64,000 nt of DNA from Janibacter sp. CX7. GTDB taxonomy: Bacteria > Actinomycetota > Actinomycetes > Actinomycetales > Dermatophilaceae. Shown here piece by piece: positions 22,723 through 31,157 of the stretch. The position numbers were made by a program, and so were the translations under genes. The notes beneath the pieces were generated by a model. It ran no database searches. It worked only from the letters and a program-made list of their open reading frames with translations, and was not told the DNA's origin. The stretch lies in NCBI RefSeq assembly GCF_024362365.1, contig NZ_CP101464.1, positions 1,116,001 to 1,180,000 of the forward strand, read 5' to 3'. Within the stretch, counting starts at the first letter, position 1, and every line of letters starts with the position of its first letter.

Positions 22723-23187
22723 CTACCTGACGCGCACCGGGTGCTCGGAGAGGATCGACACCCGGTTGAAGGCATTCATCGTCACCGCGGCCCACTCGAC
22801 CGCGGCGAAGGTCTCGTCGCCCAGCAGCGACCGGGCGGCGCTGAGGGCCTCGCCGCGCACCTGCGGGTCGGGCAGGGTCGTCGTCGCCTCGGCGACGTCG
22901 AGGACGGCGCACTCGACGGGGTCGAAGAGCGTCGAGTCGCGCCACGCGGGCAGCTGGGCGAGCTTTTGCACCGTGGCGCCGGCCTCGGTCGCCTTCCGGG
23001 TGTGCAGGTCGAGGCAGAAGGAGCAGCCGTTGAGCTGCGAGATGCGCACGTTCATCAGCTCGACGGTCTCGCGCTCGAGGCCGGCGGCCTCGGCCGCGGC
23101 GGAGACCTTGAGGGCGAGGGCGTTGAGGGCCTTCCACGCCTCGGGCAGGGACGTGTCGAGGTAGGGCAGTCGGTCGGTGTCGGCCAT
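22723..23187 (-). CDS. Carboxymuconolactone decarboxylase / AhpD-like protein
   Basis: 154 residues. The AhpD-like active-site motif is NGCSFCLDLHTRKA (CxxC plus downstream His), around residues 50-65. Proteins of this group act as alkylhydroperoxidases or thiol-disulphide reductants. ATG 23187 is chosen over GTG 23193 because TAGCCT (read on the minus strand, 23194-23199) is 6 nt upstream. It is divergent from the DegV gene and convergent with leuS. Confidence 0.9.
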   Translation of the reverse strand: MADTDRLPYLDTSLPEAWKALNALALKVSAAAEAAGLERETVELMNVRISQLNGCSFCLDLHTRKATEAGATVQKLAQLPAWRDSTLFDPVECAVLDVAEATTTLPDPQVRGEALSAARSLLGDETFAAVEWAAVTMNAFNRVSILSEHPVRVR

Positions 23188-23193
23188 GACCAC

Positions 23194-23215
23194 AGGCTAG
23201 GGCTCTCGGTAGTCT
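23194..23215. promoter_or_regulatory. Divergent leaderless promoter pair in 34 bp
   Basis: Minus-strand TAGCCT (23194-23199) serves ATG 23187 and plus-strand TAGTCT (23210-23215) serves GTG 23222, each with a 6-nt gap. This repeats the architecture at 19109-19138. Confidence 0.65.
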
Positions 23216-23221
23216 CGGCCC

Positions 23222-24078
23222 GTGAGTACCGCCGTCATCACCGACTCGACCGCCACGCTGCCCGCGACGGTCGTCGCCGAGCACGGCATCAGGGTCGTGC
23301 CGCTGCAGCTGGTCATCGACGGCGGGGAGCGGATCGAGGGAGACGGGGTCGATGCCTCGGTCGTCATCGAGGCGCTGCGTCGCAAGGCGGAGATCAACAC
23401 CTCGCGGCCGGCTCCGGCGACCTTCCTGCGGGCCTACGAGCAGGCGGCGAAGGGGGGCGCCACCGAGATCGTCTCCGTCCACATCAGCGGTGGGCTGTCG
23501 GGCACGGTCGAGGCGGCGCGGGCCGCTGCCGACGAGGCGCCGGTGCCCGTGCGGGTCGTCGACTCGCGGCTCGTGGGCATGGGCCTGGGCTTCGCCGTCA
23601 TCGCCGCCGCGCGGGACGCGGCCGCGGGCCGGTCGGTCGACGAGGTCGTCGAGCGGGTCGAGCGCCGGTGCGGCGGCTCGAGCGTGCGTCTCGTCGTGCA
23701 CTCCCTCGACCGGCTGCACCGCGGGGACGGATCGGGGGCGCACGGGCGCTGCTCGGCTCGGCCCTGGCGATCAAGCCCGTGCTGCACATGGTCGACGGTC
23801 ACGTCGAGCCCCTCGAGCGGGTGCGCACGGCCGGGCGAGCGATCGCCCGCCTGCAGGAGCTGACCGTCGCCGAGTGCGAGGCGCTGCCCGAGTGGGCCGA
23901 CGGGGTCGAGGTCGGTGTGCACCACGTCGACGCGGCCACGCGGGCCGAGCCCCTCGCCGCCGCCCTCTCCGAGCGCATCGCCGGCCCGGTGGAGCTGTCG
24001 CCGATGAGCGCCGTCATCGGCGCGCACGTCGGTCTCGGCACGATCGGCGTCGTCGTCAGCCCGCGTCCGCGCGACTGA
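23222..24078 (+). pseudogene. DegV-family fatty-acid-binding protein, frameshifted
   Basis: The first ~167 codons read as DegV (AVITDSTATLPATVVAEHGI, TSRPAPATFLRAYEQ, VSVHISGGLSGT, VVDSRLVGMGLGF, VVHSLDRLHRG). The frame is then lost, and the rest of the protein (GRIGGARALLGSALAIKPVL through HVGLGTIGVVVSPRPRD) continues in the next frame to the stop at 24078. One missing base in the G-run at 23723-23726 (four Gs where five would restore HRGGRIGG) explains it. Restored, the protein would be ~285 residues, the normal DegV length. The cause may be a real mutation, slippage-based control or a sequencing error. DegV proteins bind fatty acids for the Fak kinase system. GTG 23222 is leaderless (TAGTCT at 23210). 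Confidence 0.88.
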
Positions 24079-24085
24079 TCCACAA

Positions 24086-24105
24086 GCCCCCGGGGCGAAG
24101 GGGGC
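24086..24105 (+). terminator. Short hairpin after the DegV gene
   Basis: GCCCCC (24086-24091) pairs with GGGGGC (24100-24105) around an 8-nt loop; the 3' part contains CGAAGGGGG. It is a weak call because alternative pairings exist. Confidence 0.35.
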
Positions 24106-24165
24106 CGGTCCACAGGTCTGCTCGAGTGCGGCTGGTGACGGCGGGTGCTGCCTAGCGTCGGGAGC

Positions 24166-24948
24166 ATGAGCCGACGCACCTCCGAGCCCTCCGAGCGGGT
24201 CGCCGAGATCCTCGACGAGTCGCGTGACCCGCGACCGCTCGAGCTGCCGTCCACCCTCGCCGGCGGGCGCTACGGCGTGAGTCGACAGGCGATCGTCGGG
24301 GTCGCGCTCGTCGTCGCCGTGGCGGTGGCCATGCTCGCCGGGCGCACCGTGCTCGCCCGGCAGGACGCCGCACCTCAGCCCGTCACGACGAGCCCGGCAG
24401 GGGCGGTAGCGGCGAGCGGGGAACCGGACGGCGAGCCGACGACGGCACCAGCCGGTGCGTCGGCGACCCCGGGTGCGGCGCCGACGACGGCGGGGGTCAC
24501 CGTCCATGTCGTCGGTCAGGTGCGCCGGCCGGGCATGGTCACCCTCGACGCCGGAGCGCGGGTCGCCGATGCGATCGAGGAGGTCGGCGGGGCGACCCGT
24601 CGGGCCGACCTCGACGGCGTCAACCTCGCGCGGCTGCTCGTCGACGGCGAGCAGGTCGTCGTGCCCAAGCCGGGGGAGACACCACCCGCGGCCGGAGCGC
24701 CGGCCGGGGGCGCACCCTCTGCTGGAGGCGCCCCCGCGGGCACCCCCGCCGCCGGGGCCCCGGTCAACCTCAACACCGCCGACCTCGCGACCCTCGAGAC
24801 CCTGCCCGGCGTCGGTCCGGTGCTCGCCCAGCGGATCCTCGACTGGCGGACCGAGCACGGGAGCTTCACGGCGGTCGAGGAGCTCGGCGAGGTGAGCGGC
24901 ATCGGCGACAAGATCTATGCCCAGCTGGCACCCGAGGTCACGGTGTGA
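24166..24948 (+). CDS. comEA: Competence protein ComEA (SLBB and helix-hairpin-helix)
   Basis: 260 residues: cytoplasmic N-terminus, one membrane helix (about 45-63, AIVGVALVVAVAVAMLAG), an SLBB domain (VTVHVVGQVRRPGMVTLDAG), a Gly/Ala/Pro linker, and a C-terminal HhH domain (VNLNTADLATLETLPGVGPV ... ELGEVSGIGDKIY). It binds incoming double-stranded DNA outside the membrane. TAGCGT (24153-24158) is 7 nt before ATG 24166. It overlaps comEC by 4 nt (GTGA). Confidence 0.95.
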   Translation: MSRRTSEPSERVAEILDESRDPRPLELPSTLAGGRYGVSRQAIVGVALVVAVAVAMLAGRTVLARQDAAPQPVTTSPAGAVAASGEPDGEPTTAPAGASATPGAAPTTAGVTVHVVGQVRRPGMVTLDAGARVADAIEEVGGATRRADLDGVNLARLLVDGEQVVVPKPGETPPAAGAPAGGAPSAGGAPAGTPAAGAPVNLNTADLATLETLPGVGPVLAQRILDWRTEHGSFTAVEELGEVSGIGDKIYAQLAPEVTV

Positions 24949-27344
24949 GCCGCGAGGAGCAGCCGACCCCGGCGGCCCTCGACCTGCGTCTGCTGCTGCC
25001 CTGCCTCACCGCGTGGGGGATCGGGGCGTGGGCCCTGTCGTGGCCGGGCGGGCTGCGCGCCCGGGTGGCCGTGGGCGCGGTCGTCGGGGTCGTCGCCCTC
25101 GTCGGGGCCGGGGTGCGCTACCGCGGTCGGCACGCCCGCGCCTCCCTGCGGCGGGACGGGCCGGGTGTCCTCGCCCTCACGCTCCTCGCGACGGTGCTCG
25201 TGCTCGGGTCCTCGGCGGCCCACGAGACGACCCGGCGCACCGGGCCGGTCGACGACCTCGCGCAGGAGCGGGCCATGGTCCGGGCCGAGGGCGTCGTGCT
25301 CACCGAGCCGATCGTGCGGGCCGGTCGCGGGTCGGGCGACGAGGACGGTGACCCGCCCGAGCAGGTGCTGCTGCGGGTCCGGCTGGAGTCGGTGACCGCG
25401 CGGGGGACGACGACGCGGGTCAGCGCGCCCGTCTACGTGCGGGCCGCGGACGCGTGGGCGCAGGTCGGCTGGCACGACCGGATCCGCTTGTCGGGCAAGC
25501 TCGCTCCGGCAGAACCCGCCGACCCGGAGGTCGCCCTTCTCAGCCCGCGCGGACCACCCGAGGCGGTCGGCGATCGCTCGCCCGTGCGGCGGGCCGCGGA
25601 GCACCTGCGTGACGGCCTGCGGCAGGCCGTCGACCCACTGCCCGGCGACGCCCGCGGACTGCTGCCCGCGCTCGTCATCGGTGACACTTCGATGACGCCG
25701 CAGGAGCTCACCGACGACATGCTCGTCACCGGCATGTCGCACCTGTCGGCGGTGAGCGGGTCCAACGTCGCGGTCGTCCTCGCGGCCCTCGTCGGGGTGG
25801 GTCGACTGCTCGGCCTGCCGCGCCGCTGGCGACCCTGGGTCGCGGGGATCGGGCTGGCCTTCTTCGTCGTGCTCGCCCGGCCCGAGCCGAGCGTCATCCG
25901 GGCGGCGACCATGGGGGCGATCGGGCTGCTCGGCATGAGCACCGACCGGCGCGGCGCGGGCACCCCCGCGCTGTGCTGCGCGGTCCTCGCGCTGCTCGCA
26001 CTCGACCCGTGGCTCGCACGCTCCTACGGCTTCGTCCTGTCGACACTCGCGACGCTGGGGCTGCTGCTCTTCGTCCGGCCGTGGTCGGCAGCGATCAACG
26101 CTCACCTGCCGCGTCGACTCCACCTCATCGGCCCCGCGGTGGCGATCCCGGTCGCGGCCCAGCTCGTCTGCGGACCGGTCGTCGTCCTGCTGCAGGGCAA
26201 TGTGAGTCTTGTGGCCGTCGTCGCCAACCTCGTGGCGGCCCCCTTCGTCGCACCGGCCACGGTCCTGGGCGTCACCGCCGCCCTCGTGGCCGTCGTGAGC
26301 GGAGCGCTGGCGGGGCTCGTCGCCTGGTGCGGCGCCCCCTTCGCCCTGGCCATCGCGTGGACCGCCCGGGTGAGCGCGGACGTCCCCGGCGGGGCGTTGC
26401 CGTGGCCCGATGGTCCGCCCGGCGCGGTCCTGCTCACGCTCGTCACGGGGGTGGTCGTCCTCGGTGGGCCCTGGACGATCCGGCGCCCGCGGGGGAGCCC
26501 GCTCGTGGCGATCGCCCTCGTCGTCGTGGTCGCCGTCGGTGCGGTGCCCTCCCGCAGTCTCGCCTGGCCGCCGCCGGGGTGGCGGCTCGTCGCCTGCGAC
26601 GTCGGGCAGGGGGACGGGCTCGTCCTCGCCTCGGGGCCCGGGCGGGCGGTGGTCGTCGACGTCGGGCCCGAGGGCGGCGGCATCGACGGCTGCCTGCGCC
26701 GGCTCGGTGTGCGCACGCTCGACGCGGTGGTGCTCACCCACTTCCACGACGACCACGTCGGCGACCTCGCCGCCGCGATGGACGGGCGCGCGGTCGGGCA
26801 GGTGCTCGTCTCGCCGGTGGAGGACCCGGCCTGGGCCGTGCGGCAGGTGCGCCAGATCGCCGACCGGCACGGGGTGCCGGTGCGCACCCTGCGCGCTGGC
26901 GATAGCTGGCAGCTCGGCGATGTCGCGGCCGAGACGTGGTGGCCGGACCGGCCGGTCGCCGGAGGGTCCGCGGCCAACAACGGCAGCATCGTGCTCCACG
27001 TGCAGGTCGGTGACGTCAGTGCCCTGCTGCTCGGCGACATCGAGCGCGAGGCCGGCAGCGCGATCCGGCTCGCGCTGCGTCGCGACCCGCGGATGAGTGC
27101 CGCTGCAGGGGACCTCAACGTGCTCAAGATGCCGCACCACGGGTCGAGCAATGTCGACGAGGGGCTCATGGATGCGGTGGTCGCACCCGTCGCGATCATC
27201 AGCGTGGGCGCCGACAACACCTACGGCCACCCCACGCCGACGGCCCTGGCCTGGGCCGCTCGCCACGGGTCGCGCGTGCTGCGGACGGACCGGGACGGCG
27301 ACGTCGCCGTGCTCGACGGGCCGGCGGTCGTCACGTCCGGATGA
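24945..27344 (+). CDS. comEC: ComEC/Rec2-family DNA translocation channel
   Basis: 799 residues. Several N-terminal helices, a DUF4131-like extracytoplasmic region, the competence domain with many helices (HLSAVSGSNVAVVLAALVGV, RPEPSVIRAATMGAIGL), then a C-terminal metallo-beta-lactamase-like domain (ACDVGQGDGLVLASGPG, VVLTHFHDDHVGD, VLKMPHHGSSN). It forms the channel for single-stranded DNA in transformation. The HxHxDH metal motif is intact. Start GTG 24945 overlaps comEA. The usual actinobacterial follower, holA, is absent; a hairpin and an unrelated pair follow. Confidence 0.95.
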   Translation: MSREEQPTPAALDLRLLLPCLTAWGIGAWALSWPGGLRARVAVGAVVGVVALVGAGVRYRGRHARASLRRDGPGVLALTLLATVLVLGSSAAHETTRRTGPVDDLAQERAMVRAEGVVLTEPIVRAGRGSGDEDGDPPEQVLLRVRLESVTARGTTTRVSAPVYVRAADAWAQVGWHDRIRLSGKLAPAEPADPEVALLSPRGPPEAVGDRSPVRRAAEHLRDGLRQAVDPLPGDARGLLPALVIGDTSMTPQELTDDMLVTGMSHLSAVSGSNVAVVLAALVGVGRLLGLPRRWRPWVAGIGLAFFVVLARPEPSVIRAATMGAIGLLGMSTDRRGAGTPALCCAVLALLALDPWLARSYGFVLSTLATLGLLLFVRPWSAAINAHLPRRLHLIGPAVAIPVAAQLVCGPVVVLLQGNVSLVAVVANLVAAPFVAPATVLGVTAALVAVVSGALAGLVAWCGAPFALAIAWTARVSADVPGGALPWPDGPPGAVLLTLVTGVVVLGGPWTIRRPRGSPLVAIALVVVVAVGAVPSRSLAWPPPGWRLVACDVGQGDGLVLASGPGRAVVVDVGPEGGGIDGCLRRLGVRTLDAVVLTHFHDDHVGDLAAAMDGRAVGQVLVSPVEDPAWAVRQVRQIADRHGVPVRTLRAGDSWQLGDVAAETWWPDRPVAGGSAANNGSIVLHVQVGDVSALLLGDIEREAGSAIRLALRRDPRMSAAAGDLNVLKMPHHGSSNVDEGLMDAVVAPVAIISVGADNTYGHPTPTALAWAARHGSRVLRTDRDGDVAVLDGPAVVTSG

Positions 27345-27371
27345 GGGCGGATGAAGGGACCCTCATCCGGA
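27336..27371 (+). terminator. comEC terminator (12-bp perfect inverted repeat)
   Basis: TCCGGATGAGGG (27336-27347) is repeated inverted at 27360-27371. The comEC stop codon is inside the left arm. Confidence 0.65.
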
Positions 27372-27459
27372 TCTCATGCCCGCTTCACCCCGGTGCGGTG
27401 ATCTGTCTCTTGTGAACGCAGGACCCTGCGAGCACCGGACACGAGCACAGGAGCCGATC

Positions 27460-28623
27460 ATGACGACGACCACCGACCGCACCGGCGAGGCCACGACGCT
27501 CGTCCTCGACCCGACCCCGGCGATGGCCCCCGGCCACCACACCGAGGCACTGGACCCGCTGCGGCTGCGCCGCGTGCTCAAGGCCTACACCACCCGCTTC
27601 GTCGCCGCGGCCGTCGACGCAGCCCCCGACGGCTACCACCTCGAGTACGGAGCGGACGTCGTCCCGCGTGCCGGTGACGTCGTCCTCGCGCGGGTCGTCG
27701 AGATCGGCAAGCACACCCGTCTCGAGAGCCCCGTCTCCCGTCGCCAGATGCTCTTCCCCGGCCGCGAGGTCCTCGTCGCCTACGGCGACCGCTACGCCCC
27801 CGACCAGTTCCTCGCGCACGTGCCCGACTCGCTCGCCCCGGCCGACCTCGTCGCCGGCGGTGGCCTCGCCTCGCAGGTGCTCGAGCAGCACGCGAGCATC
27901 GACATGGCCACTCGTCTTGAGCCGCTGGGCCTGCTCGCCGATGCCGAGGGGCGGGTCACCCTCGACCGCTTCGCGCCGCTCGGGTCGGGCACGAGCGCCG
28001 CCGCGCCCGCCGGGGCCCGGCCGCCGGTCGTCGTCGTCCTCGGCTCGTCGATGAACTCCGGCAAGTCCACGGTGCTCGGCTCGATCGTCAACGGCCTCGT
28101 GGGCGCGGGCCTGCAGGTCGCCGCCGGCAAGTCCACCGGCACCGGGGCGGGCAACGACCCCCACCAGTTCCGCGACGCGGGTGCCTCGACGGTCCTCGAC
28201 TTCACCGACTTCGGCCACGCGACGACCTACCGCCTGGGGCACGAGCGCATCCGCGAGATCTTCGTCCGCATGGTCGACGAGCTCGTGGCCACCGGCCCGG
28301 ATGCCGTCGTCATCGAGGTCGCGGACGGGGTCTACCAGGAGGAGACCCGCTGGCTGCTGCAGGACGGCGCCTTCCACGACCGCGTCGACCGGGTCGTCTT
28401 CGCCTCGCAGGACGCCCTCGGTGCGGTCGCCGGTCTGCAGGTGCTCGACGGTGCCGGGCTGACCACGGCGGCCGTCTCCGGTGTGGTCACCTCCTCGCCG
28501 CTCGCTGCGCGCGAGGCGGGGGCGACGCTGCCCGTGCCGGTCATCGGCACCTTCGACCTGCGCGAGCCGGCGACGGCGCTCGGGCTGCTGCCGGTCGAGG
28601 CGGCCGGCGCGCTGGCGTCCTGA
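27460..28623 (+). CDS. Uncharacterised P-loop NTPase
   Basis: 387 residues. Residues 1-190 form an alpha/beta region rich in conserved-looking turns (PRAGDVVLARVVEIGKHTRL, FPGREVLVAYGDRYAPDQF). Residues 195-370 are a P-loop domain: Walker A GSSMNSGKST, a second turn AAGKSTGTGAGNDPHQF, and a Walker-B-like strand DAVVIEVADG. This suggests a SIMIBI/dethiobiotin-synthetase-like ATPase, but I do not recognise a named family. AGGAG (27449-27453) sets ATG 27460. The stop overlaps the next gene as TGATG, so it is coupled to the degenerate ABC exporter and probably acts with it. Confidence 0.75.
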   Translation: MTTTTDRTGEATTLVLDPTPAMAPGHHTEALDPLRLRRVLKAYTTRFVAAAVDAAPDGYHLEYGADVVPRAGDVVLARVVEIGKHTRLESPVSRRQMLFPGREVLVAYGDRYAPDQFLAHVPDSLAPADLVAGGGLASQVLEQHASIDMATRLEPLGLLADAEGRVTLDRFAPLGSGTSAAAPAGARPPVVVVLGSSMNSGKSTVLGSIVNGLVGAGLQVAAGKSTGTGAGNDPHQFRDAGASTVLDFTDFGHATTYRLGHERIREIFVRMVDELVATGPDAVVIEVADGVYQEETRWLLQDGAFHDRVDRVVFASQDALGAVAGLQVLDGAGLTTAAVSGVVTSSPLAAREAGATLPVPVIGTFDLREPATALGLLPVEAAGALAS

Positions 28624-30272
28624 TGCCTCCGCTCCTGCGTGGCCCGCGACGGCTGCTCATGGCCCTGCTCGTCGCGACGTCGATCGCCCACACGGCGTGC
28701 GCGATCGGTGCGGGTCTGCTCGTCGGCGTGCTGCTGCGCGACGCGGGCCGGCCGGCCCGCGAGGTCGGCGTCGACGTCGCCGTGCTGCTCGGCGCCCTTG
28801 TCGGTCTCGGGGCCACGAAGTACGTCGAGCGGGTGGTCGCGGAGCGCCTCGGCCAGGACTACGTGCAGCAGATCCGCAGGGGTCTCGTCGAGCACGCGAT
28901 GACCGCGGCGAGCGCTCCCTCGCTCGGCATCACCATCGCCCGCTCGACGAACGACCTTGCCAGCGTGCGCAACTGGGTCTCGCTCGGCATCGCCCCGCTC
29001 GTGGCCCTCGTGCCGCTCGTCGTGGGGTCGGTCGCCGCCCTCGCCGTCATCGCGTGGCCGCTCGCGCTCGCGCTCGCCGCCCCTCTCGGGCTGCTCGGGC
29101 TCGCGCTCGCCCGGGTCTCCGGGCCGGCCTTCGAGCGGGCACGGGACCTGCGTCGCCGTCGCGGGGCCCTCGCCGCCCGCGTCGCCGACACGGTGAGCGC
29201 CGCCCCCGGCATCGCGGCGGCCGGCGGGGTAGATCGCGAGCTGCGGGCCATCGACCGCTCGGGTTCGCGGGTCGTCGACGCCGCCGTGCACCGCTCGCGC
29301 ACGGCCGGTCTGCTGGGGGCCTGTGCCGTCGTCGCACCGGTGGCGGGGTCGGCCGGCGCTGCCGCGCTCGGGGCCCTCGGCATCGTGCCGGTCGCCACCG
29401 TCGCCGTCGCGCTGACGATCATCGGCATCGTCACCGGCCCCGTCGGCGACGCGGGCCGGATCGTGGAGTACCGGCAGAACCACCGTGCCGCCCGCCGGAT
29501 CATCGCGCCCCTGCTCGTCGAGACGGCTGAGACCGCCGCGGGCCCGGGGCCGGTCGCGCCGGCTCCCCTCGTCGACCCCGGGGTCTCCTCGGGTGGCCGC
29601 GTCGTCGTGCGCGGGCTGCGGGTCGACGGTCGCGAGCTGCCCGGCCTCGTCGCCGAGCCGGGGGAGCGCATCCTCGTGCGAGGGGCCTCGCCGGCCCACG
29701 CCCGTGAGGTGCTCGCGGCCCTCGCCGTGCCCGGCCGCTCGGGTGGGGGCAGCCTGTGCGTCGACGGCAAGGACCTCGCCGTCACCGGGCCGAAGACCCG
29801 CCGACGCCGGATCGGCCATGCTGCGGCCGGGGCCCGGCTCGAGCGTGGCCCGATCTCCCGGGCGGTGCGCTACCGCCGACCCGACCTCCCGGCGGAGGAG
29901 GGCACTTCGGCCCTGGCGGCAGTCGGTCTCGCGGAGCGGGTGGCTGCTCTCCCCGAGGGGGAGCGGACCTCCCTTCGTCGGGGTGGGGAGCCGCTCACCC
30001 GGCACGAGCGGGCCCGGCTGCACCTGGCGCGCGCCATGCTCGGCGAGCCGGCGCTGCTCCTGCTGGAGCACGTCGACGACGACCTGGGCACTCAGGGGAG
30101 AGCGCTGCTGCGCCGGCTGCTCGAGGACTACCCGGGCGTGGTGATCGTGGCCTCGGACCGGCCGCAGGAGATCCTCGCGCAGTGGCGCGACTGGACGGTG
30201 CCTACGCCGGCAGTGACGTCTCGGCCGCCGCGGTCAGCGCCTCGAGCGTCGTCGCCACTGCCGGCACCTTGA
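28623..30272 (+). CDS. ABC exporter-like protein with a degenerate nucleotide-binding domain
   Basis: 549 residues. The N-terminal ~290 residues form a type-I exporter membrane domain (several helices; ITIARSTNDLASVRNWVSLG is a typical coupling region). The C-terminal region aligns with an ABC ATPase but lacks the catalytic residues: Walker A reads RGASPAHARE (no GKST), the signature LTRHERARLHLARAM (no LSGGQ), Walker B LLLLEHVDDD (no D-E), and the switch histidine is replaced (VIVASDRP). It probably cannot hydrolyse ATP alone. It is translationally coupled to the P-loop protein. Its last ~24 codons overlap the 3' end of the opposite LysR gene by 71 bp. Confidence 0.75.
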   Translation: MPPLLRGPRRLLMALLVATSIAHTACAIGAGLLVGVLLRDAGRPAREVGVDVAVLLGALVGLGATKYVERVVAERLGQDYVQQIRRGLVEHAMTAASAPSLGITIARSTNDLASVRNWVSLGIAPLVALVPLVVGSVAALAVIAWPLALALAAPLGLLGLALARVSGPAFERARDLRRRRGALAARVADTVSAAPGIAAAGGVDRELRAIDRSGSRVVDAAVHRSRTAGLLGACAVVAPVAGSAGAAALGALGIVPVATVAVALTIIGIVTGPVGDAGRIVEYRQNHRAARRIIAPLLVETAETAAGPGPVAPAPLVDPGVSSGGRVVVRGLRVDGRELPGLVAEPGERILVRGASPAHAREVLAALAVPGRSGGGSLCVDGKDLAVTGPKTRRRRIGHAAAGARLERGPISRAVRYRRPDLPAEEGTSALAAVGLAERVAALPEGERTSLRRGGEPLTRHERARLHLARAMLGEPALLLLEHVDDDLGTQGRALLRRLLEDYPGVVIVASDRPQEILAQWRDWTVPTPAVTSRPPRSAPRASSPLPAP

Positions 30273-31116
30273 GCAGGTCCTCCGTCGTCACGACGTGGAT
30301 CCGGCGCCGGGTCTGCGGGTCGAGGGGGCGGATGACGACGTCGTCGTTGGACGTCGCCGCCCGGATGAGGTCGGGGATCAGGGCGACGCCCAGACCGGCG
30401 GCGACGAAACCCTGGACGGCGACGTAGTCCTCGGTCTCGAAGGCGACCTTGGGCGCGAAGCCGGCGTCGTGGGCGATCTTGAGCAGGTGGCCCCGGCAGC
30501 GGGCGCAGCCGGCGATCCACTCGTCGTCGGTGAGGTCGGTCATCGAGACGACCTCGTGGTCGGCGAGCGGGTGGTGGCGCGGCAGGGCCACGCGCACCTC
30601 CTCGTCGAGCAGCGGGTGCACGACGAAGCCCTCGAGGTCCTCGCCCCGGGCCAGTTCGCTGCCGTCGTAGGAGAAGGCGACGGCGAGGTCGACCTCGCCG
30701 GCCCGCAGGGCCGCGAGCGACTCCGGCGGCTCGGCCTCGGTGAACTGCACGGACAGGTCGGGGTGCTCGGCGCGGACCGCCGCCAGGGCGCGGGGGACGA
30801 GCGTCACCGACGACGACGGGAAGGCCATGAGCCGCACCCGACCCGAGCGCAGCCCGGCGATCGCGGCGACCTCCTCCTCGGCGGCGTCGAGAGCGGCGAG
30901 CACGGGGGTGGCGTGGCGGGCGAGGACGGCGCCGGCCTCGGTGAGCCGAACGGAGCGACCGACCTTTTCGACGAGGACGGTGCCGGTGCGCTGCTCGAGG
31001 CGCTTGACCATCTGGGAGACCGCGGGCTGCGAGTAGCCGAGCGCGAGGGCAGCGGCGGTGAAGCTGCCCTCATCGGCGATGGCCCGCATCACGCGCAGCC
31101 CAGCGGCGTCGATCAT
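30202..31116 (-). CDS. LysR-family transcriptional regulator
   Basis: 304 residues. N-terminal winged HTH (LRVMRAIADEGSFTAAALAL, SQPAVSQMVKRLEQRTGTVL), then a periplasmic-binding-protein-like effector domain (about 90-300). WIAGCARCRGHLL contains two close cysteines that could sense redox or simply be structural. ATG 31116 is 7 nt after TACGAT (minus strand), so it is leaderless; an ATG at 31125 overlaps the -10. It is divergent from the sirtuin gene, a common LysR target arrangement, and overlaps the ABC gene at its 3' end. Confidence 0.92.
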   Translation of the reverse strand: MIDAAGLRVMRAIADEGSFTAAALALGYSQPAVSQMVKRLEQRTGTVLVEKVGRSVRLTEAGAVLARHATPVLAALDAAEEEVAAIAGLRSGRVRLMAFPSSSVTLVPRALAAVRAEHPDLSVQFTEAEPPESLAALRAGEVDLAVAFSYDGSELARGEDLEGFVVHPLLDEEVRVALPRHHPLADHEVVSMTDLTDDEWIAGCARCRGHLLKIAHDAGFAPKVAFETEDYVAVQGFVAAGLGVALIPDLIRAATSNDDVVIRPLDPQTRRRIHVVTTEDLLKVPAVATTLEALTAAAETSLPA

Positions 31117-31123
31117 GGGGCCC

Positions 31124-31151
31124 ATCGTAGGTCGTCGCGCCGACCTAGGAT
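31124..31151. promoter_or_regulatory. Divergent leaderless promoters of the LysR and sirtuin genes
   Basis: Minus-strand TACGAT (31124-31129) is 7 nt from ATG 31116 and plus-strand TAGGAT (31146-31151) is 6 nt from ATG 31158. The 41-bp region would also have to hold any LysR binding site (T-N11-A type). Confidence 0.6.
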
Positions 31152-31157
31152 CGAGGC

